Origin: Kitasatospora phosalacinea | GTDB lineage: Bacteria; Actinomycetota; Actinomycetes; Streptomycetales; Streptomycetaceae | Length of the DNA stretch: 26,444 nt | Direction of reading: 5' to 3' | Assembly (NCBI RefSeq): GCF_000716545.1 | Contig: NZ_JNWZ01000092.1 | Coordinates: forward strand, 1-26,444 | Program-made: the position numbers and the translations under genes | The notes under the pieces: generated by a model | What the model saw: the letters and a program-made list of their open reading frames with translations, nothing else | Told to the model about the DNA's origin: nothing | Database searches by the model: none | Shown: positions 21,179-26,444 of the stretch, piece by piece | How the letters are laid out: each line of letters begins with the position of its first letter | Position numbering within the stretch: the stretch's first letter is position 1

Positions 21179-22499
21179 GCCACACCTCCTCCCCGTCCGG
21201 ACCGTCCTGCTGCCCCGACTGCCCAGTCTGCCCCGCCTGCCCGGGGAACGGCGCGGGCACGGGCGGCTGCGGCACCGCGGGCGGCGCTATGTAGGGCGCG
21301 GCGTACGAGATCTGCGGCGCCTCCACCCGGACCGGCCACTCCCCCGTGAACTGCCCGCCCGCGACCGGCCCTTGCGATGCCTGCGGCTGGAACTGCTGCT
21401 GCTGGTAGGGCTGTTGCTGGTACGGCTGCGGCTGCGGTTGAGGTTGCTGTTGCTGTTGCTGTTGCTGGTACGGCTGCTGGTACGGCTGCTGTTGCTGCTG
21501 CGGGTACACCGGCCCGGCCACCGGCCCCGCCACGAACGGCGGCACGGGCTGCGGCGGCACGGGCGCCGGGCGCAGCGGCGGCGGCTGTTCCTGCCCCTGC
21601 TGCTGGACTTGAGGCTGGATGAACTGCGGCTGCACGGGCTGCGGCTGCGGAGGCAGCGCCTGCGGAGGCAGCGCCTGCTGCACGGGTTGCGGCTGCTGCA
21701 CGGGCTGCGGGCCGCCCAGGCGCCGGCGGCGGGCGGCGGCGACGCCCTGGATCCGGTCGGCGGCGGTGCGCGCGGTGCGCATCAGCTCGGAGCGGATGAA
21801 GCGCCGGTCGGTGGTGTCGCCGCCGTCGGAGAGCACCCGGGCGGTGCGCGGCGCGTGGGCGAGCGCCCCGAGCACGGGCAGCTGGAACTGCCGGGCCACC
21901 TCGTTCTCGGGGTAGGGCCCCTCGGTGACCAGCAGCAGGCCGAGGCCGTCCGAGCCAGTGCCGTGGGTGTCGAGGTCCTCGCGCAGCGCGGCGATCCGGG
22001 GCCGGGCGGCGGAGAGCCCGCGCAGGGTGGTGCGGACGGTCGCGGCCACCACGTCGGCCCGCCGGGGCAGCACCGCCATCGCCCCGTTCGCGCCGGAGCG
22101 CCCCAGGTCGAGCAGCACGTCGTAGCCCTGCGGTTCGAGCGCGTGCAGGGCCTCGACCAGGGGTTCCCAGGTGTAGGCCAGGCCGGGGGCCTGGGTGGGG
22201 TCGGTGAGGCCGGGCAGCAGCAGGCGTTCGCCGGTGCCCTGCGGGGAGACGTCGAGCAACTGTTCCCACAGCGTCTCGGCCAGCAGCCCGCGCCGGTCGG
22301 CGACGGCCAGGTTGCGCAGCCCGTACACGGCCTCGACCCGGCCTTCCAGCGCCCCGGCCAGCACCGCCCCGCCGTCCGGGTCGCACTCGACCAGCAGCAC
22401 CCGGCGGCCGGGGCGCAACGGCCAGGACAGCAGCAGCGCGAGCGCACTGCTGGTGGCCCCCGGCGCGCCCGTCCCGCCGAGCACGGCCACCACTGTCAT
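21168..22499 (-). CDS. TadZ/CpaE-like ParA-type protein with Gln/Pro-rich tail
   Basis: 443 residues in two parts. Residues 1-250 resemble a SIMIBI (ParA/MinD) NTPase: MTVVAVLGGTGAPGATSSALALLL (P-loop position 8-18), VLLVECDPDGGAVLAGAL (Walker A'-like), and YDVLLDLGRSG (126-136, Walker B-like). The P-loop GGTGAPGATSS has no lysine, so normal ATP binding is doubtful; atypical P-loops are known in TadZ proteins. Residues 262-375 are Gln/Pro-rich, with a run of eight Gln at 345-352 and several PYQQ units. The tail continues Pro-rich to the end. TadZ localises the Tad machine, and its position before tadA fits. The ATG at 22499 overlaps the CpaB-like stop (TGATG). Confidence 0.85.
   Translation of the reverse strand: MTVVAVLGGTGAPGATSSALALLLSWPLRPGRRVLLVECDPDGGAVLAGALEGRVEAVYGLRNLAVADRRGLLAETLWEQLLDVSPQGTGERLLLPGLTDPTQAPGLAYTWEPLVEALHALEPQGYDVLLDLGRSGANGAMAVLPRRADVVAATVRTTLRGLSAARPRIAALREDLDTHGTGSDGLGLLLVTEGPYPENEVARQFQLPVLGALAHAPRTARVLSDGGDTTDRRFIRSELMRTARTAADRIQGVAAARRRRLGGPQPVQQPQPVQQALPPQALPPQPQPVQPQFIQPQVQQQGQEQPPPLRPAPVPPQPVPPFVAGPVAGPVYPQQQQQPYQQPYQQQQQQQQPQPQPQPYQQQPYQQQQFQPQASQGPVAGGQFTGEWPVRVEAPQISYAAPYIAPPAVPQPPVPAPFPGQAGQTGQSGQQDGPDGEEVWRAR
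21384..21503 (-). repeat. CAG/CAA coding microsatellite (poly-Gln tract of the TadZ-like protein)
   Basis: On the minus strand, alternating CAG and CAA codons encode residues about 333-372 (YPQQQQQ, PYQQ, an eight-Gln run, PQPQPQ, PYQQQ). Alternation of two Gln codons rather than one pure triplet suggests the tract is maintained at protein level. The local GC content is lower than in the surrounding DNA. Confidence 0.8.
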
Positions 22500-23134
22500 C
22501 AGGACCCTCCGGCGGTTCGGGGCGCCAGGATCACCTGGAACTTGCCGCCCGCCACCCAGAGCGCGAGCCGCGGCCCGTCCGCGGGGCCGACGGCGACGTC
22601 TATCACGGTGCTGCCGTCGGTGTCGGGCTTGCCCACCGCGGCGACCACCGCGGTCATCGTCTCGGGGGTGCGGGTGGTGGCTGCGGCGTCGCCGCTGCCA
22701 CCGGGCGCGTTGACGATCAGGATCTGCAGGCCGGGCTGCAGCCTGGTGGCGGGTAGCTGGGAGCGCTTCGCGGAGACGCCGACGATCTGCTGCCCGGGTT
22801 GGGTGGCCGGATCGCTGGTCAGGTCGGACTTGACCAGCAGCGCCCCGCGCTTGAGGTCCGTGGTGGCCCGCAGCCCGACGGTCCGCTGCAGGTCCTGGGC
22901 GTCCAGCGGGTGCAGCGCGGGATCACCCGCGATGTGCGCCACCACCAGGTCGTCCGAACTGATCACCTGCCCCATCGGCACGTCCCGGGCCATCGCCAGC
23001 ACGGCGATCCGCTGCCCACTGCTGTTGTACAGCACCGCCCCGCCCAGTCCACCGGCCGCGATCAGCGCAGCCGCCATCGCCAGTACGGCGGGGCGCCGCC
23101 GTCGTGCGCCCAGTCGGCGCGGCGGGGTCGGCAT
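22499..23134 (-). CDS. CpaB/RcpC-like SAF-domain protein
   Basis: 211 residues. A basic start (LGARRRRP) and one TM helix at about 16-36 (AVLAMAAALIAAGGLGGAVLY) precede a SAF domain at about 43-105 (RIAVLAMARDVPMGQVISSDDLVVAHI... TTDLKRGALLVKSDLTS). The rest (GQQIVGVSAKRSQLPATRLQPGLQILIV... VIDVAVGPADGPRLALWVAGGKFQVIL) matches the CpaB-like fold. In Gram-negative Tad systems CpaB/RcpC is periplasmic. Here the SAF region should lie outside the membrane facing the wall, with no secretin partner expected. The ATG at 23134 has GGAG 9 nt upstream. It is separated by 68 bp from the upstream secreted-protein gene. Confidence 0.85.
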   Translation of the reverse strand: MPTPPRRLGARRRRPAVLAMAAALIAAGGLGGAVLYNSSGQRIAVLAMARDVPMGQVISSDDLVVAHIAGDPALHPLDAQDLQRTVGLRATTDLKRGALLVKSDLTSDPATQPGQQIVGVSAKRSQLPATRLQPGLQILIVNAPGGSGDAAATTRTPETMTAVVAAVGKPDTDGSTVIDVAVGPADGPRLALWVAGGKFQVILAPRTAGGS

Positions 23135-23202
23135 GCTTCGGTTCTCCACCGCTCTGCGGCCTCTCACTCGTGATGGGACGTCGAACTCTGTTCGCGAGTC
23201 GG

Positions 23203-24138
23203 TCAGTTCAGCACCTGGACCTCGTTGACGGGGACGCTCAGCACCGCATTGGTGTAGGTCGGCCACCAGTCGAAGTCGGTCATGTCGATGGCGGTGCCGT
23301 CGGTGCTCCGCGCGCTCACGTGCCACTTCAGGGTCACGCTGAGGGTGTAGGCCTTGTCCTTCATCCGCGCCGAACTCTCGGTGAAGACGTGGCTGCAGGT
23401 CGGTGCTCCCTGCGCGCTGAACGGGTTCCCGGCGTCCTTGCAGGAGAAGTGCTGGACCTGCTTGTCCCCGGTCGGCCCGTCGTCCACGTTCCAGACGACC
23501 TCGGCGAGCGTGACCGTCGTGGTGACCTTGAACCCCACCCCCTCCAGCGTGCTGCTCAACGGCCCCACGGTGTCCGGGTTGGCGTCGAACCACAGCCACA
23601 CCGGCGATCCGACCACCGCGTCCTTCGCCGGGGCGACGTGCAGGACGGGCTCGGCGACAGTGATCTTCTTCAGGGCGTCGTAGGCGACCTGCGCGGGCGT
23701 CTTGGGCGGCGGGCCCGCGACGGGTTGGGCCAGGAAGACCTGACCGGCCGGCACGAAGCCGTCGTTCAGGATGCACGACTTGTCGTAGACCGCACCGTCC
23801 TTGGAGGTGTGTCCGGTCCACACGGCTTCACCCGGAAGTGGCTGCGGATCCGCTTCGATGTAGTAGCAACCCTCCGAGAAGGCGCCCCGGTCGTCCAGCC
23901 AGCACGCCACTTCCTTCCCCAGCCAGGTGCACTTGTCGGTCCCGCCACCCCCACCACCCCCGGACGTCCCCCCGCCCGCGGTCGGAGTGCTGCCCGGTTC
24001 GTGGTGCCCGCTGCAGATGGAGCGGTCGGCGCACGGCCCGACGGGGTCGTCGGCGGCGTTCGCCGCCGGAACCGCCGCAGCGGCCAATCCGAGTCCGATC
24101 AGTACACAAACAGCGGCACGCCAAGCGGAGTTCAGCAT
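23203..24138 (-). CDS. Secreted Cys-containing protein of the Tad locus
   Basis: 311 residues. A Sec signal peptide (MLNSAWRAAVCVLIGLGLAAAAVPAANA^ADD, predicted cut near residue 28) is followed by a small Cys pair (GPCADRSICSGHH) and a Thr/Gly-rich linker with a seven-Gly run. The main domain has six further cysteines (CTWLGKEVACW, GCYY, SCILN, FSCKDAG, TCSHVF). The eight mature cysteines suggest disulfides, and no TM follows. The second half is beta-rich (VKVTTTVTLAEVVWNVDDGP-like segments; YTLSVTLKWHVSAR). I recognise no enzyme motif. Its place between lipoprotein and CpaB suggests an extracellular Tad accessory or tip component. The ATG at 24138 has GGAGG 7 nt upstream and overlaps the lipoprotein stop by 7 nt. 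Confidence 0.8.
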   Translation of the reverse strand: MLNSAWRAAVCVLIGLGLAAAAVPAANAADDPVGPCADRSICSGHHEPGSTPTAGGGTSGGGGGGGTDKCTWLGKEVACWLDDRGAFSEGCYYIEADPQPLPGEAVWTGHTSKDGAVYDKSCILNDGFVPAGQVFLAQPVAGPPPKTPAQVAYDALKKITVAEPVLHVAPAKDAVVGSPVWLWFDANPDTVGPLSSTLEGVGFKVTTTVTLAEVVWNVDDGPTGDKQVQHFSCKDAGNPFSAQGAPTCSHVFTESSARMKDKAYTLSVTLKWHVSARSTDGTAIDMTDFDWWPTYTNAVLSVPVNEVQVLN

Positions 24139-24752
24139 GTCTTGCCCTCCTCACGGGTGAACTCGGCGACCAGCCAGCGGTTTCCGTATTTCTTCATCAC
24201 GACGGTCGCCGGATAACGCGACAGCCGCGGCTGCGGATCCCTGATCTCCTTGGTGGTGGCGTCCGCCTGGTGCCAACCGGACACGTCGAGGCAGTCCTCG
24301 ACCGTGGCGGTGGGCGGATTGGCCTGGAGATCAAGGCTTTTGAGGACGGGTGAGGTACGCGGCCGGCCGATCATGACGAGTTTGTTGTCGTGCAGTTGGG
24401 TGAGCGAGATCACGGTTTCGGTGAACGCCGCCCCGGTGGCGTACTGGCGGAGCGGCGTTCCGTCCGAATCCGATCGCCCGAGAACGTCGACCTGGACGTC
24501 CCACCAGGACTGATAGGCAGTCACCGCGCCGCCCCCCTGCAGGCCCTGGGCGCCTTCGCGAGGAGGCGGGCTGCCCGACGGGGAAGCCCCCGCGGTGGCG
24601 GCGCCGGTCGCCTGCGGGAGGCTTCCGGAGGGTGTTCCGAGTCGGTCCGCCGATCCCGCGCCGGAGGACGAACAGGCCGTCAGCAGAAATGGCAGGAGCA
24701 GCCCGCTGATCCCAACCGCCCCAGGGCGCACCAGAATTGAGCGATGCCGCAT
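24132..24752 (-). CDS. Lipoprotein, first gene of the Tad locus
   Basis: 206 residues. The signal peptide ends in a lipobox LLTAC-SSS (Cys about residue 27), so the mature protein is lipid-anchored on the outer face of the membrane. A Ser/Gly/Pro linker to about residue 70 leads into a compact domain (AVTAYQSWWDVQVDVLGRSDSDGTPLRQYATGAAFTETVISL... VEDCLDVSGW... YPATVVMKKYGNRWLVAEF). The layout resembles NTF2-like/Mce-associated lipoprotein domains, where a final strand with NRWLV is common; this is tentative. The ATG at 24752 has AAGGTGG about 6 nt upstream. It overlaps the secreted-protein gene by 7 nt, so the two are coupled. The locus promoter should lie in the 141 bp upstream; no clear -10/-35 was found. 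Confidence 0.82.
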   Translation of the reverse strand: MRHRSILVRPGAVGISGLLLPFLLTACSSSGAGSADRLGTPSGSLPQATGAATAGASPSGSPPPREGAQGLQGGGAVTAYQSWWDVQVDVLGRSDSDGTPLRQYATGAAFTETVISLTQLHDNKLVMIGRPRTSPVLKSLDLQANPPTATVEDCLDVSGWHQADATTKEIRDPQPRLSRYPATVVMKKYGNRWLVAEFTREEGKTC

Positions 24753-24893
24753 AGCCCCACCTTGTTGCGGCCGGACCTGTGGTGGATCCGGACCGCGGAT
24801 GTCGTCTGCCGTCCCCGGTTCGTTCTGAGGTCGCTCGGAGGTCGATTCTTCGCCACCCCGCCCCGGCACGGCAACACCCGGGGCGTCCTGACC

Positions 24894-25730
24894 TTACGCG
24901 GAAGGCGGATCCGTTGGGGCACTTTCTCGCCACAGAACCGCCAAAAGTTCATCGGAAAACGGCAATCCGGCGAGCGCGCCTCTCACTGCGGCCCGATTGC
25001 GCATCAGGAGTCTCCCTCCGTCACGCGGCACCAGAAGTCTGGCTTCTCCCGCATTGGCCGGTTCTCCCCATCCCAACTGCCCTTCGACGGCGGGCTGGAG
25101 GTCGAGCGGCCCGACGGCGGCGGGCGCGCCGGGGACGCCGTGCTCCAGGACCCGGCCGAGCGCCCAGCTGAACGAGCCCTCCGCACCGGGGAGGACGCCG
25201 TCGCGGCCGCGCCGGCCCGCGCTCCACCGGCCGATCCGGCCCCACAGCGGGACGCGCGAGTGGCCGAGCAGTTCGCCCGCGCCGTCCTCGCGCTGCAGGG
25301 CGGCCCAGGTGTCGCGGTCGGCGACGGCGTCGATGATCAGCAGGGTCTCCTCCTGGGCGCCGTGCACCATGGCGCTGGTGATCCAGTCCCAGGCGAGGCC
25401 GCGCCGGTAGGCGTTGTCGGAGGTGGAGCCGGCGGTGACCAGGGCGACCCGGCGGCCGCGCGGGTCGGCGACGAGCTGGCCGACCAGGCCGACCACCAGC
25501 CAGCGGGCGGGGCGCTGGGCGGCTTGGCGGAGCGCGGTGAGCAGGGTGTTGGCGTCGGCGTCGGCCGGAGGGCTGGTGACGGTGCTGCCTCGGGTGCCGG
25601 CGTCGAAGGTGCGGCCGGGGAGGGCTTCGGCGAGGGCGCGGGCGCCGTCGGCGGCGCGGGCCGATCCGCCGTGGCCGCGTTCGGGGCCGCCGTCGGCGCC
25701 GATCATCACCAGTTCGATGCCACCGCTCAC
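24894..25730 (-). CDS. Caspase-fold-like protein apparently lacking the catalytic dyad
   Basis: 278 residues, soluble, no signal peptide. The layout follows a caspase/C14 domain. A first strand and helix is GIELVMIGADGG...RAADGARALAEAL (4-37). The core strand RWLVVGLVGQLV (76-87) is where active caspases have GHG, and ETLLIIDAVADRDTW (128-142) is where they have DAC-x-G. A C-terminal EGSFSWALGRVLEHG (184-198) parallels the common xFTxAL helix. Here His is replaced (GQ) and Cys by Val, so it should not be proteolytic. The remaining ~80 residues are unassigned. The assignment is by pattern only and tentative. The GTG at 25730 has GGAGGGGG 8 nt upstream. It lies 141 bp before the Tad lipoprotein in the same orientation and could be co-transcribed. 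Confidence 0.7.
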   Translation of the reverse strand: MSGGIELVMIGADGGPERGHGGSARAADGARALAEALPGRTFDAGTRGSTVTSPPADADANTLLTALRQAAQRPARWLVVGLVGQLVADPRGRRVALVTAGSTSDNAYRRGLAWDWITSAMVHGAQEETLLIIDAVADRDTWAALQREDGAGELLGHSRVPLWGRIGRWSAGRRGRDGVLPGAEGSFSWALGRVLEHGVPGAPAAVGPLDLQPAVEGQLGWGEPANAGEARLLVPRDGGRLLMRNRAAVRGALAGLPFSDELLAVLWRESAPTDPPSA

Positions 25731-25906
25731 CCGTACCGCCCCCTCCACCTGTACCGCCCTGGTCTGCCGCGCCGCCCTGCCCGGACCCGCCGCGCCGCCC
25801 TCCCGGGCCGCGAGGGCGCCACGGGACGTCGCGGAACGCCACCGGAGGCCAAGGTATCGCCGAGGGGTGTCGGTGCGGGGCGGAATCGGTCCGATGAGCC
25901 CCAGCT

Positions 25907-25924
25907 CAGGGACCATGGGCCCTG
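25907..25924. promoter_or_regulatory. DevR/OsdR-like palindrome upstream of the PNPOx-fold gene
   Basis: CAGGGaCCATGGgCCCTG (25907-25924) is an 18-bp palindrome with one mismatched pair. Its GGGACC-N-GGCCC core resembles DosR/DevR boxes. The centre lies about 45 bp before the ATG at 25960. A second short perfect palindrome, ATCGGTCCGAT, is at 25885-25895. Both are in the 229-bp divergent gap; the rest of the gap shows nothing clear. Confidence 0.5.
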
Positions 25925-25959
25925 TTCGGGGCCGTACCGGCGGGGGCACCATCGTCGGT

Positions 25960-26444
25960 ATGGACCGTGACGACCGGGTGGAGACCCTCAGCGAGGCCGA
26001 GTGCCTGCGGCTGCTCGGCACCGTACCGCTGGGGCGGGTGGTGTACACCGAGCACGCGCTTCCGGCGGTGCTCCCGGTGGCCTTCCGGGTGGCGGCGGAC
26101 GGCCGGCTGGTCCTGGCCCTGCGCGCCGGCACCCGGGTGGCGCGGGCGCTGGACGGCACGGTGGCCGCGTTCCAGGCGGACGACTTCGACCTGACGGGCC
26201 GTTGCGGCTGGAGCGTCCTGGTGCACGGTCGCGCCGAGGTGGTGCGCGACGCCGGCGAGCGCGCGGCCCTGCGCTCCGGCGGCCTGCGCCCGTGGATCCC
26301 GGAGCCGGGCCCGGAGTACGTGGCGATCAGCCCGGAGCTGGTCTCCGGCCGCCGCGTCCTCCCGGACACCGTCCCGACCGGAGCCGCCCTGCCCGGTGCC
26401 GCCCTGCCCGGTGCCGCCCGCCCCGACCCCGCCCTCCCCGGCCC
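25960..26444 (+). CDS. Pyridoxamine 5'-phosphate oxidase-fold flavin/F420-binding protein (3' end outside window)
   Basis: Open from ATG 25960 to the window end (161 codons). The sequence RDDRVETLSEAECLRLLGTVPLGRVVYTEHALPAVLPVAF is the standard N-terminal part of short PNPOx-like split-barrel proteins of actinomycetes. GRLVLALRAGTRVARALDGTVAAFQADDFD and GWSVLVHGRAEVV supply the next barrel strands. Such proteins bind FMN or F420 and often belong to stress or hypoxia regulons; this one need not make PLP. After YVAISPELVSGRRV a low-complexity tail begins, with GAALP repeated through a 15-bp DNA tandem repeat (26383-26412). The ribosome-binding site is weak, and the start might be leaderless. 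A DevR-like palindrome lies upstream. Confidence 0.88.
   Translation, partial: MDRDDRVETLSEAECLRLLGTVPLGRVVYTEHALPAVLPVAFRVAADGRLVLALRAGTRVARALDGTVAAFQADDFDLTGRCGWSVLVHGRAEVVRDAGERAALRSGGLRPWIPEPGPEYVAISPELVSGRRVLPDTVPTGAALPGAALPGAARPDPALPG

Noticed and set aside
1..26444. CRISPR array, tRNA, rRNA or phage attachment site
   Set aside because: No regularly spaced repeats with unique spacers, no cloverleaf or rRNA-like sequence and no integrase were seen by eye. The tandem arrays present lack spacers.

Overview
The window is very GC-rich DNA, with G or C at nearly every third codon position and many GTG starts. It carries typical actinomycete families: a GlxA-type regulator, a DUF4240 protein, an S66 peptidase, actinobacterial Tad pilus genes and an IS982-like remnant. 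A Streptomycetaceae chromosome (Streptomyces or Kitasatospora) is the most likely source. No rRNA, tRNA or CRISPR array was seen.

Left part (1-11640) is a mosaic of short, unrelated housekeeping and accessory units. In order they are: a truncated proline-rich hypothetical (-); an NepI-like MFS exporter (-); an HD-domain protein (-) divergent from a GlxA-family regulator (+); an S66 (LdcA/MccF-like) protein (-); a quinone-oxidoreductase-type enzyme (-) behind a near-textbook SoxR promoter; a DUF4240 protein (+); a nucleotidyltransferase (-); and a VOC protein (+). A two-gene unit of alpha/beta hydrolase plus 14-TM MFS exporter (-) follows, divergent from a LysR regulator (+). The 3' end of the LysR gene runs into the 3' remnant of an IS982-like transposase.

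Right part (11777-24752, all on the minus strand) is a Tad/Flp-type pilus assembly locus, transcribed from about 24.8 kb towards 11.8 kb. The order is: lipoprotein, secreted Cys-containing protein, CpaB/SAF protein, TadZ-like ParA protein with a long Gln/Pro tail, TadA/CpaF ATPase, TadB, TadC, a small Flp-like prepilin, two TadE-like pseudopilins, a TadG-like protein, and a 1378-residue membrane protein. That last protein has extracytoplasmic LysM domains and a cytoplasmic BTAD (SARP-type activator) domain. Most neighbours overlap by 1-11 nt, so translation is probably coupled. The expected logic is that TadA powers TadB/TadC to assemble the pilins, TadZ localises the machine, and CpaB, the secreted protein and the lipoprotein act at the envelope. 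The LysM/BTAD protein could link the cell wall to gene regulation. No prepilin peptidase gene is present here.

Upstream of the Tad locus lies a minus-strand gene that looks like a caspase-fold protein without the catalytic His/Cys. It is divergent from a pyridoxamine-phosphate-oxidase-fold protein (+, cut by the window end), whose upstream region holds a DevR/OsdR-like palindrome.

The best leads are the SoxR promoter, the LysM-TM-BTAD protein, the Gln-rich TadZ with no Walker A lysine, the pseudo-caspase, and the S66 protein with Gln at the expected nucleophile position.
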